Positions 8,679 to 17,400 of a stretch of 64,000 bases of DNA are shown here, piece by piece. Position 1 is the first letter of the stretch; every line of letters begins with the position of its first letter. The stretch covers positions 5,799 through 69,798 of the forward strand of contig JAZUFG010000076.1 of assembly GCA_045640565.1 (NCBI GenBank), in the 5' to 3' direction. This DNA is from RGIG3159 sp045640565 (GTDB taxonomy: Bacteria; Bacillota; Clostridia; Oscillospirales; Oscillospiraceae). Both the position numbers and the translations under genes were made by a program. Under the pieces are notes generated by a model. The model saw only the letters and a program-made list of their open reading frames with translations, was not told the DNA's origin and did not search any database.

Positions 8679-8707
8679 AATATAACAGAAAAATTCACTT
8701 TTTACAA
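8679..8707 (-). promoter_or_regulatory. Probable promoter of the LeuA-like/ligase operon
   Basis: On the minus strand TTGTAA (8702-8707) and TATATT (8679-8684) are separated by 17 bp, about 57 bases upstream of the leader ATG. A GTGAA...TTCAC inverted repeat overlaps the spacer and -10 and could be an operator. Apart from this and the divergent promoter at 8909-8937, the 349 bases between 8623 and 8971 hold nothing recognisable. Confidence 0.6.
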
Positions 8708-8908
8708 TTGTATAATTTGCAGAAAATTCCCTTTCAAATTCCCGCCTTCTTCGTTAAATTATACAATAATTATAAGAAATCCCACCCATTTCCCCTTTGA
8801 AAGCTCCCGTTTTGCCCCGCATAGATTTCGGAAAGACCTAAAAGCGGGCATGAATGCTCCAAAACGGTCCGCAAAAGCTGCCCTGAGGGCATTTTCTTCA
8901 TAAGAGTT

Positions 8909-8937
8909 TTGACAAAAGAATCCTGCTATGTTATAAC
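8909..8937 (+). promoter_or_regulatory. Promoter of the membrane protein/PrsW pair
   Basis: TTGACA (8909-8914), a 17-bp spacer and TATAAC (8932-8937) form a near-consensus housekeeping promoter 34 bases upstream of the first gene. Confidence 0.75.
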
Positions 8938-8971
8938 TGCAGTATATTCTTGATAAAGGGCGGGCGGAATT

Positions 8972-9640
8972 TTGATTAAGCTGCTTGAATTGATCTCCTT
9001 TGCCGTTTCTGTATTGGCCTTCGGCTATGCAGGTCTGCAATTTTTCCATAAAGAAAGCCCTAAGTATTTCCAGCTCTATGCCTGCGCTGCGGGCTGCTAT
9101 ATGCTGGAGGAGCTTTGGGTCATCGTAAATTCTCTGCTGGGAAACGGTCTGGAGAGCGGCCTTCTGACGGTCCGCCTCTTCGGTTTCTTCGGCTGCCTCT
9201 GTTTCATGCTTTCCGCCAACGTAAACGAATTTGACCGGGTGGTGGATGAAGGAAAGAACAAGAAGGCAGCTATCCCCGCTCTTGCCTTTCCCCTTCTTCT
9301 TCTCCTTTTCTTTTCCCTCTATGCCTTTTCTCCCCTGAATACGGAGCCGGATTCGGTAACTGTCTTCGGGCTGATCAGTCTCTCTCCGGCTTTGGCGGCT
9401 GCCTTTTTCAGCGCAAAGCACCTCTTTCTTCCGGAGGACGCCCTGGGCCTCCTCCGCATTACCAGAAAGGTAGATATCCTTGCCCTGATTTTTTACGGAG
9501 AAAACTTTCTCTATCCCTTTGTCAACCTCTACCTATCCGGAAGGGCCCTGAGTGTCTGTGATCTAATCCTGACAGGCACCCTCTTTGCCCTTATTCTTTC
9601 ATGCGGAAAGGGGGCCCGACAATGGAAAGCTCTCATCTGA
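8972..9640 (+). CDS. Multi-pass membrane protein of unknown function
   Basis: This 222-residue protein is mostly hydrophobic, with about six or seven predicted membrane segments and a basic loop (EGKNKK) near the middle. I do not recognise a family. The start is TTG at 8972, with a weak purine-rich site (AAGGGCGG) upstream; a near-consensus promoter lies just before it. Its 3' end overlaps the ribosome binding site and start of the PrsW-like protease gene by 19 bases, so the two are co-transcribed and probably translationally coupled. The pairing suggests it is a partner, substrate or regulator of the protease, which is inference only. Confidence 0.7.
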   Translation: MIKLLELISFAVSVLAFGYAGLQFFHKESPKYFQLYACAAGCYMLEELWVIVNSLLGNGLESGLLTVRLFGFFGCLCFMLSANVNEFDRVVDEGKNKKAAIPALAFPLLLLLFFSLYAFSPLNTEPDSVTVFGLISLSPALAAAFFSAKHLFLPEDALGLLRITRKVDILALIFYGENFLYPFVNLYLSGRALSVCDLILTGTLFALILSCGKGARQWKALI

Positions 9641-10257
9641 TGCTCTTTTTCTGCCTGGCCGCTCCCCTCTCCATGATGCTTCTGATTTTCAAGGGGCGCT
9701 CCCGGGCGATCCTCGCTTTCCTCCTGACCGGCATTTTCATGTGCCTTTTTGCGGGAGAGGTCAACGGGCTGATCCGCAAAAACACGGAATCCTCCCTCTA
9801 TTTCCTCACGGTGAATGTCACCCCCATTGTAGAAGAGATCCTCAAAGCGCTTCCCGTGGTCTTTATTGCCTTTCTTTTCCGGCCACAGCGCCAATTCCTG
9901 CTGGAAGGCTCCATTGCCGTGGGCGTGGGCTTTGCCACCATGGAAAATGTCTGTCTGCTTTTTGATTCCGCCTCCGTGATTTCCGCAGGGACGATCCTGG
10001 CCCGGGGTTTTGGCGCGGGAATGATGCATGGAATCAGCACCCTGGCTGTGGGCTTTGCCATGGCCTATGTCAGCGCGGATAAAAAAATCTCCAAAACGGG
10101 CACGGTTGCTGCCCTCTCCGTCGCCATCATCTATCATTCCATCTATAACATTCTTGTCCAGTCCGTATATCCCCTGCTGGGCATTCTCCTGCCCATTGCC
10201 AGCTATATCCCTCTTCTCTTCCTATTGGGAGAAAAAAAGAAAAAAGGGAACGAATAA
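9622..10257 (+). CDS. PrsW-family intramembrane protease
   Basis: This 211-residue polytopic membrane protein carries the PrsW hallmarks: a Glu-Glu pair in TPIVEEILKALP, a Glu in GFATMENV, and conserved histidines in GMMHGIST and YHSIYN. Family members cleave membrane proteins such as anti-sigma factors; the substrate here is unknown. No anti-sigma or sigma factor gene is adjacent. The start at 9622 follows GGAAAGGGGG; an upstream in-frame ATG at 9601 lacks a comparable site. The gene ends with a basic tail and is followed by an intrinsic terminator. Confidence 0.85.
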   Translation: MESSHLMLFFCLAAPLSMMLLIFKGRSRAILAFLLTGIFMCLFAGEVNGLIRKNTESSLYFLTVNVTPIVEEILKALPVVFIAFLFRPQRQFLLEGSIAVGVGFATMENVCLLFDSASVISAGTILARGFGAGMMHGISTLAVGFAMAYVSADKKISKTGTVAALSVAIIYHSIYNILVQSVYPLLGILLPIASYIPLLFLLGEKKKKGNE

Positions 10258-10277
10258 CCCGCATCCTACTGAAAAGA

Positions 10278-10317
10278 CTGTGCTCTTGCCATTCAAGCAA
10301 GGGCACAGCCTTTTTTG
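10278..10317 (+). terminator. Terminator after the PrsW-like gene
   Basis: An 11-bp stem CTGTGCTCTTG/CAAGGGCACAG with one G-U pair and a 9-nt loop is followed by CCTTTTTT. Confidence 0.88.
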
Positions 10318-10358
10318 TATAAAGAAAACAAGTGAGTCCGGACAAAGGACCCACTTGT
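10318..10358 (-). terminator. Terminator of the pilus operon
   Basis: On the minus strand a 12-bp stem (ACAAGTGGGTCC with GGACTCACTTGT, one G-U pair) is followed by TTTCTTT. It lies 48 bases after the last pilus-operon gene and back-to-back with the terminator of the opposing unit. Confidence 0.8.
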
Positions 10359-10406
10359 GAAAGGATAAAAAAGGATAAATAAAACTTATTTTGACGATTA
10401 CGGCCT

Positions 10407-11060
10407 TTATTCGGGCCGGAGATCGCAGCGGACCGTATAACGGGTCCTGCCTCCCCAGGTGCAGGTAAAGAGGGTCAGGGGGTATTCCCCCTCCGTCATA
10501 TACTCCACTGCAGTGGGCTCCAGGGTCTCAAAGCTTGTGACCTGATAATGATAGCTTTCCCCATCCACAGTGACGAAATAAATATCATCCCCCGCGGTCA
10601 GGTTCGGCAGCCGCCCGAAATGGGTATCGTAATTGTGTCCCGCAATGACCATATCCCCCGAATAAACGGAGCCGGTATAGCGGCAGGGCGCAATATAGAG
10701 ATTTGAATTGCTCCAGTCGTTGATGATCGGCAATTCCAGGCCCAGGGCCGGGATCTGCAGGACTCCCACATAAAGGGCTCCGTCCATTTCCACGGTGGGC
10801 ATGGTCCGGGCCTTCTCCGGAAGGGCGGCTTCCTCTGTCTCTTCGGGAAGCTCTTCCCGGGGGGCGCTTTCCTCTTTCTCCGGGCTTTTCTCCTCCGCAG
10901 ATTCCTTGATAATGGATGACAGATCCTTCAAGGCGGCGTCGGACTGCTGCCCTGCTCCCATTTCCCGGGAGCGGTTAAAGACCGTCAAAGCGGCGGCAGC
11001 CAGGAGAAGGAGAACACCGATCAGCATCAGGGCCTTCCCGCCGGATCTATTCTTCTTCAT
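10407..11060 (-). CDS. Sortase, last gene of the pilus operon
   Basis: The 217-residue protein has an N-terminal membrane anchor (about 10-28), a Glu-rich linker (about 50-85) and a sortase barrel. The catalytic His is in AGHNYDTHFG, the Cys in TLFTCTWGG, and the Arg in the following strand (RTRYTVRC). It lacks the C-terminal membrane helix found in the class C enzyme upstream, so it more likely attaches the finished pilus to the wall or handles a special substrate. The class is not certain from sequence. The start at 11060 overlaps the end of the minor pilin gene by 14 bases. Confidence 0.88.
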   Translation of the reverse strand: MKKNRSGGKALMLIGVLLLLAAAALTVFNRSREMGAGQQSDAALKDLSSIIKESAEEKSPEKEESAPREELPEETEEAALPEKARTMPTVEMDGALYVGVLQIPALGLELPIINDWSNSNLYIAPCRYTGSVYSGDMVIAGHNYDTHFGRLPNLTAGDDIYFVTVDGESYHYQVTSFETLEPTAVEYMTEGEYPLTLFTCTWGGRTRYTVRCDLRPE

Positions 11061-11967
11061 TGGCTTTCCTGCGGTTCTTTACCCAGCCGAGAACGAAGAG
11101 GAAGACACCCAGAGATGCCATCACCGGCACAGGCCAGCGGAGCAGGCCGGTCTGAGGCAGGGTCTTTCCCGGGGGTGGGCTGTAGGTGTTGATCACCCGG
11201 TAGCCTCCGGGGACCCGGTCAATATAGACCTTGTAGCCATCCGGCTCCGGGACCTCCCGCACGGACCACTTGTATCCGCCCGGCAGATCTTCCCAGACAT
11301 GATGCCAGTCATTATCCTCCGAAAGGGTCACGGTATCATAGACCTCATCTCCCTGCAGGAGTTCGATCTTGACACTCTTGGGACGCTCCTCTTCATAGCC
11401 CTTATCTTCCCAGCGGACCTTCACATCCACCTGGTTATCCGCCAGCTTGGGCATGATCTCCATATCGTAATCCCAAAGCTCATCCGCGCCCCGGTAGGGC
11501 AGGCAGACCAGGAAGGGCTGGGCCTCATGGCTGATGCCGTTGGTAGTGAAACGGTCACTGGTCAGAAGATAGAGGCCGGGGGCCAGTTCTTCCTTTCCGG
11601 AGGGGAATTCCACCTCTCCGTACTTATCCGTGAGCGCATCATCCACGGGTTTCAGATTCACCCGCTTCTCAATAAAGGCATAGAGCTTCTCGCAGAGCTC
11701 CTGGGTCTTTTCTTTGCTCAGGTCCACCAGGTCGCCGGCTTTGCATTCCTTGAAATCCTTCGTGTAAACCAGGTTCCCGAAGGTTTCCATATCCGCCACC
11801 TGATAGAGGTGAAAACGCACGCCGCTGCAGAGCTCCCCATCCACCTCAAAGGTGACCTTCAGGGAGAGTTCTTCCTCCCTGTCAAAGGGCTCAATGGCAA
11901 AGGCCGGCGCCGCAAGGGCAAAAAGGAGCAGAATAACGGTCAAGAGCAGGGCTGCTGTTCTTTTCAT
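11047..11967 (-). CDS. Minor (basal) pilin with LPQTG anchor
   Basis: The 306-residue precursor has a signal peptide (cleavage likely after APAFA), a pilin-type N-terminal region, a Cna-B-like domain at about 180-260 (VRWEDKGY... VREVPEPDGYKV), and the sorting signal LPQTG followed by a hydrophobic helix and a basic tail. The Pro-rich stretch before LPQTG is typical of basal pilins that sit in the wall. It overlaps the class C sortase gene by four bases (ATGA). Its size and position between the polymerising sortase and the last sortase support a basal subunit role. Confidence 0.88.
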   Translation of the reverse strand: MKRTAALLLTVILLLFALAAPAFAIEPFDREEELSLKVTFEVDGELCSGVRFHLYQVADMETFGNLVYTKDFKECKAGDLVDLSKEKTQELCEKLYAFIEKRVNLKPVDDALTDKYGEVEFPSGKEELAPGLYLLTSDRFTTNGISHEAQPFLVCLPYRGADELWDYDMEIMPKLADNQVDVKVRWEDKGYEEERPKSVKIELLQGDEVYDTVTLSEDNDWHHVWEDLPGGYKWSVREVPEPDGYKVYIDRVPGGYRVINTYSPPPGKTLPQTGLLRWPVPVMASLGVFLFVLGWVKNRRKANEEE

Positions 11968-12815
11968 AGTTCCGTTTTCTCCTTTCTTTGAACGTTCTTT
12001 TTCTTTTTGCGGCTGTCATGGGTAAAAAGCCAGATGATCAGAAGGAGGAGCAGGGGCGCCGCCGCAAAGGGCGCCACGGTCATGGGCCGAATGACTTCCG
12101 CTTCCGCGATCACATGGCGGACCGTCTCTTCCTCTTCATTTTCAATACGGTGCCCCCGCACCAAAAGGCGGTGGGTATTGATGCCATAGGGGGTACAGGT
12201 GACGAGGGTGCAGTAGTCTTTCCCCTCCACCGGCGCCAAGGCATCCACCTGGTCCGGTTCCACGATCTGGATTCGGTCCACCTCATAGGTCAGGGTCTCA
12301 TTCAGGATCCGCAGAAGGAAGTGGTCTCCCTCCCGCAGTTCGTCCAGTCTGGTGAAGAGTCTGGCGCTGGGCAGGCCCCGGTGTCCGGAAAGGACACAGT
12401 GGGAGCTCTCCCCGCCTACGGGGAGGCTGGACCAATCCAAGTGCCCCACGGCGGCCAGCAGGGTGGTATCCTTGGTGCCGTGATAGATGGGCAGAGAGCA
12501 CTGAATGGAGGGAATCTCCACATAGCCCATAATGCCGCTGCCGGTGGGATCCAACTGCTTTTTGTAATCCTCCGTGCGGGCGTCATCCAGGGGAGAGACC
12601 CTTCCGGGTTCGATCTCGCTGTTGTAAGCCTGAGCAGCCTTCCAGATCTTTTCATAGCTGTCGTCTGCCAGGTTGGCAACCTCTTCCGAATAGGCCGTGA
12701 TGGCGCGGGACTGATGGCGGCGGTTCCATGCTTCACTCAGGGTGGGATAGAGCAGGAGGCCGGCGCCGACCAGAAAAACCAATATTAAGAGAAAGGTCGA
12801 CCCGCGCTTTTTCAT
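11964..12815 (-). CDS. srtC: Class C (pilin-polymerising) sortase
   Basis: The 283-residue enzyme has membrane segments at both ends (about 8-25 and 247-265), as class C sortases do. The catalytic His is in LSGHRGLPSARLF, and the Cys and Arg are in TLVTCTPYGINTHRLLVRG, which is the class C signature. The N-terminal lid region (about 80-95) does not contain a clear DPW/DPF motif. It should form isopeptide links between pilin subunits using the LPVTG signal of the backbone pilin upstream. It is 13 bases downstream of that pilin gene and overlaps the minor pilin gene by four bases. Confidence 0.93.
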   Translation of the reverse strand: MKKRGSTFLLILVFLVGAGLLLYPTLSEAWNRRHQSRAITAYSEEVANLADDSYEKIWKAAQAYNSEIEPGRVSPLDDARTEDYKKQLDPTGSGIMGYVEIPSIQCSLPIYHGTKDTTLLAAVGHLDWSSLPVGGESSHCVLSGHRGLPSARLFTRLDELREGDHFLLRILNETLTYEVDRIQIVEPDQVDALAPVEGKDYCTLVTCTPYGINTHRLLVRGHRIENEEEETVRHVIAEAEVIRPMTVAPFAAAPLLLLLIIWLFTHDSRKKKKNVQRKEKTEL

Positions 12816-12828
12816 AGCTTACCTCAGA

Positions 12829-14415
12829 TTATTCTTTGGATTTCATCCGTTTCTTGGCAACCAGCAGGACAAAGGCGCCCAGGGCCAGGGCTCCGCCCAC
12901 GATGTAGAAGAGAGTGGTGCCCATGCCGCCGGTGACAGGCAGCTCCACACCGCGCTCGTTCTCAAAGACCAGACCGAGAACGTTCACATTATAGTCTGTA
13001 GTGACTGTTGTTCCCGTAACAGTAGTTGTTTCGTTCCCAGCCTCGTCAAAGTAGACTGTATGCTCTTCTCCGTATTTTGTAAGATCTGCTTTCTTGAATT
13101 CCACCGTCGTGCCATTGAGAGCCCGGTTATAACCACTGGGAGCTTTGGTCTCTTTTAAGGTGTATTCTCCTTCTTTCAGGCCTTTAATCACGAGTACCCC
13201 GCTATTATTGATTGCAAATTCCGTCACAGTTCCATCGGGGTCCAGGTTATATACGCCCAGCGTCTCAGTTGCCGTTGCCTTAATCGGAGTAGTATCCGTT
13301 CCTTTGAAGAGAGAGAATTCCGCACCTTTTAAAACTTTTTTATCCTTACCGTCTATTTTGGTGAGGCCGACAGCGTAGGTATATGTCACTGTTTTCTTCT
13401 CCTCGGACTTTCGATAAGGGGATGCAGGAGGGGTAAACGGATTGTTAGGATTTTCAGAATCAACTGGCCGTGTATCACTGCCTATTCTATAATCAAAGTA
13501 GGCTGTATTGGGATTTCCGGGGGACGCAATCACGGCGTTCGTCAGAAGCTTTGCATTATAGGTCAGCTTAATAACCACATTCGCCTCATATTTTGATGTC
13601 CCTGCATCTGTAGCCCATGGGGCGGAAACTGTAAATGTTCGGCCGCTATCATTCCAGAATACTTTGTATTCCGTACCTTTAGTCTTTTCGCTGCCGTCAA
13701 AATAGACTTTAAGAGAACTTTTATCTATCTCGAAGCCCTCACAAATCGTATCTGTGAGGTAATAAGTCAGAACCTTTTCCTCCCCCACATAGTCTGTAGC
13801 ATTAAAGGAAACTTCAAAAGTTACCGTATCCCCAAAATTGACAGAGTTCTCGGTTACCTTGGGATCATAATTTGCTGTGTTCGTATCTGCGACAATATAT
13901 TTCCCAAGAGTAACTTTTCCCTCCGAATCATACCAAGCGGGCCCCTGGTTTTTATCAATCAGGGTGGCATTCGGAGTAGTCGTGTCCACAGAGACAGCCT
14001 TTGCGCCAAGGGTGGATTCTATGTAGTAATAGCCATAATCCAGCCCATCGAAAGTAACGGTATTCGCTTTAGCCTCCTCCGTTTTTACTGCCGTGCCCTT
14101 AATCGTTCCGAGGAAGGTAACTGCCCCCTCCGTAAGATGACCCGATGAATCCTTTCCGGCAGTCTTAACGGTAATATTACCAGACGCGTCCTGCTCGAAA
14201 TAATCATTTGTTCCCAAGGTCCCGTTGTAAGTATAGGCCACAGAAACCGGATTATTTGACTTTTCAATCGTTGCGCCAAAGATCTTATACAGTGTGTAGG
14301 TTTCACCCTTTGTGGTGTTGGAAATCGTGATAGAACCGTCTGAGGCAGCAAAAGCATTTACACTCAGCACAAAGACTATCAATACGATCAGGAGGATTGC
14401 TAACAGTTTTTTCAT
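12829..14415 (-). CDS. Major (backbone) pilin, SpaA-like, LPVTG anchor
   Basis: The 528-residue precursor has a signal peptide (about 1-23), an N-terminal pilin domain, a fimbrial isopeptide-forming D2-type domain (about 180-310) and a Cna-B domain (about 350-450). The E-box-like motif YTLKETKAPSGYN supports intramolecular isopeptide bonds. The C-terminus has ELPVTGGMG, a hydrophobic helix and the tail KKRMKSKE. It is the most likely polymer-forming subunit given its size and its place directly before the class C sortase. The start overlaps the tip adhesin stop (ATGA). Confidence 0.93.
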   Translation of the reverse strand: MKKLLAILLIVLIVFVLSVNAFAASDGSITISNTTKGETYTLYKIFGATIEKSNNPVSVAYTYNGTLGTNDYFEQDASGNITVKTAGKDSSGHLTEGAVTFLGTIKGTAVKTEEAKANTVTFDGLDYGYYYIESTLGAKAVSVDTTTPNATLIDKNQGPAWYDSEGKVTLGKYIVADTNTANYDPKVTENSVNFGDTVTFEVSFNATDYVGEEKVLTYYLTDTICEGFEIDKSSLKVYFDGSEKTKGTEYKVFWNDSGRTFTVSAPWATDAGTSKYEANVVIKLTYNAKLLTNAVIASPGNPNTAYFDYRIGSDTRPVDSENPNNPFTPPASPYRKSEEKKTVTYTYAVGLTKIDGKDKKVLKGAEFSLFKGTDTTPIKATATETLGVYNLDPDGTVTEFAINNSGVLVIKGLKEGEYTLKETKAPSGYNRALNGTTVEFKKADLTKYGEEHTVYFDEAGNETTTVTGTTVTTDYNVNVLGLVFENERGVELPVTGGMGTTLFYIVGGALALGAFVLLVAKKRMKSKE

Positions 14416-17400
14416 GCCTTTTTCCCTCTTTTTAATGTATTATTGTGAATTATGTTATTCTTAATCAAAAGTAAAAAACCCAGCCCCAGGAATACCGTTC
14501 CCAGTTCCATAAAGATTGTATTCCCACTGCCGCCGGTCGCCGGCAGAATTACGCCGGGAGAGTTCGTGACTGTAGCGGCAGCGAGGTAAACATTGTCCGT
14601 TGCCTCCTCTGCTACAGTGACCTTTCCTGCTGTATAGCCACCTGCCCCACCTATTGTCCTATCATAAACAGGGGCATCATATGCGGCGATGTAACCGTCC
14701 AGCGGTTCCTCTATGATATAATAAGAAATTGTTTGTCCACTGTCATTATAGGGCTTCAGTTTTTCCACTGTTGCTGACCAGCCGTTTTCAGCGTTAAGCG
14801 TCAGTATCTTCTGAACTGGCGATACACCGGAGTCATCCATAAGCGGCGTAAGCTCCGTAGCGTCCTCTATAGCAGAGTAAAGCTTGACGGTGACCTCTTT
14901 TTTATTCGCATCCCCAATGGAGGAATCCCATTGTTTGGAAACTGTGATACTCAAGAGATTGCTTTCCGTCTGAACCACCGGATGGGCATAGGGTATGTCA
15001 TACTCTTCTTCGCCTATTTCATAACTTGCGGTTGCTGCCGTATTAGAGTGGAAACCGGGTTTCCCTGAACTCGTGGAATTCGATTCATAGTCAGTTTTTG
15101 GATCACCCACTGTACTTCCGTATGGATCCGCTCCGTCTAAAAGATTTGCTTCATAGGTATCCTTAGCAGTTTTCGTAAGCCTCACATTGAAAGATAGTTC
15201 ATACTTGTCTTCAATCAGCAGCTGAAGATCAGGATTAAAGACTGCTGAAATTGTCTTTGTTTCAGCATTGTAGGATACGGATGTCAGTATCGGTTTGTTG
15301 TCGGTTTTGTTATCTGCTGTAAAGTTCTCTGTTTTCCCTGCCGTTGTGGTACTGTCCGTAAACGTTCCACTACAGATTGAGCGCTCATAGAGTGTTTTTT
15401 TGCTGTTATTGCTGTCTTTCACTGTAACCTTAATATCGGCATTCTCTCCGTAGAGAGACACATAGTCCGAAAGCTGATCCGTAATCGTAAGTTTTTTAAA
15501 ATCCCGATTGATTCCAAGAATCTCTTCCAGCTTTGTAAGCAAATTGCTATATTCCGATGAAGTGACAACATCTCCCTCTCCTGCCATATATTCCAGCAAT
15601 TCTTTATCGTTTTCCAAGCTTGACGATACGCCGATGGCAAAAACATCCACCGTAGGATATGCCTCATGTAATTCATCAATACGTGCTTTCGTCTGCTTTG
15701 TATTCTGTGCTTTTGTGCTTACTCCAGTTTTATAAGGCGTGTTATCATCGAAACTTCCATCATTGTCCGAAGATTTTTCCTCTTTTTCCTGACCATTGCC
15801 ATAGCGGGTGTTCTTATCATCCATCCAGAAGGTAGGCACGCCATCACTGATAAAGACCATAATTGTTTTTCTATTTTCAGTGTCACCCAACGCCAGCATA
15901 TCCATTGCTCTGTAGATAGCCGCACAATAGTTCGTACCCCATTTTATTGTACCATTATTTGGGTGACAGTCTACATTTACATAACTGCTCATCCAACCAT
16001 CCGTTTCAAACTTCGCATCATTCAAATAATACAAAGTACCTGTCTTTGGATGGCCATCCTTTAAATTTATTGCTCCTGCACCATCAACAGCACCGCCGAA
16101 AGATACGACCGCATATCGGTTCTGCTCATTCAACTCCATAAAAGACTCTAAAAAACCTTTTTTGTGGGCAGAACCCGTACCATAGCCGTTGACTATTTCA
16201 TCAATAGCTACCCAACGGTAATCATAATTTCCATTATGATCTCTAACATCTTTCATAGTGTCATGTATCATACTGTTTGACTTATCCAGTACAATCAGCA
16301 TATCCATGGCCTCCGTCTGCTCGTAGGGACCGGCATTCAGATAGAGGCGGTAAAACTCTTTCAATGAAGACGCCGCCGAACCATCATCAAGATCGGTATC
16401 CGGATTATTTACTGTTGTACTTTTATCCCCCAGCCAGTCAATCGTCTTTTGCTGGGATAAATATCCTCCAGCCGCAGGCTCAGAACTTGCTCTCAAGGTT
16501 GCTCCAAGCCTCATAGGAGCAACAGATTTCATTAGAATCGGTGTCTCCTCTTTTGCATGCTGGGCAGCTAAAGCAAAACCGTAAAGCTTGTCTTCCCCGC
16601 TATAAGACAAGCAATAATCCTCTTCCCCGTATTCCCAAGTATCCAAAGGCTCTGCTCGCATTTCCGGGAAGGGTTCTTCGGACTCATTGGCCTCAAGGGA
16701 TTCTATGTTTTCTTCCGGCTCCTGCCCCGTGATTACCGGTTCTTCTATTCTTTCCGCAGAATCTTCGTCCGGATTCGGTTCCACACTAACCTTGGCTGTC
16801 TCATAATCTTCCGTTTCCTCAATTATTTCAGGCTCTTTCTCCTCCTCGCTTTCCTCAGCTTCTTCGGGCTCCTCCAAATCGGTGGGAAGGAGGGCAGCCA
16901 GAGCGTAAGCGATGGGGTCGATTTCAGCCTCTTCTTCAGGCTCTTCTTTTTCCGCTTCCAGGGCAGCAAGCTCTTCCTCGCTGAGGAGAATCAGAGCATA
17001 GCTGCGCAGGCCCTCGTCTTCGGGGGCCTCCTCCAGGGCGGGCTTTTCCAAATTGGCTTCCAGGGTCAGCTCATAACCCGTCAGGTCCAGGTCCTCGCCG
17101 TTTTGGGTGACCCGGAAACGGTAGAGGTCCAGAGCGTGGAGCTCTTCCTCCTCTTCCTGCGCAGAGGACAGGACGGGAAGGGCCATATTCTTCCAAAGCT
17201 CGGTATCCTCCTTGGGGTCCACCTTCTCCAGGCTGAGAGTGGCCGTGCCGGAAAGGGCGGGGGCCAGAGTCAGGGTCGCGGAGAGATTTTCATCCTCATA
17301 GGTCAGCTTGGTCTCGTCCTTCAGCTCGGAAAGGAGGCCGAAGCCGTAAATTTCGGCATTATCATAGGCGTATTCGCCGCAGCATACTTTATCGTAGTGG

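Noticed and set aside
8623..8760. A T-box riboswitch upstream of the LeuA-like gene
   Set aside because: No T-box consensus or specifier-loop arrangement is visible; the leader ORF plus terminator explains the region better.
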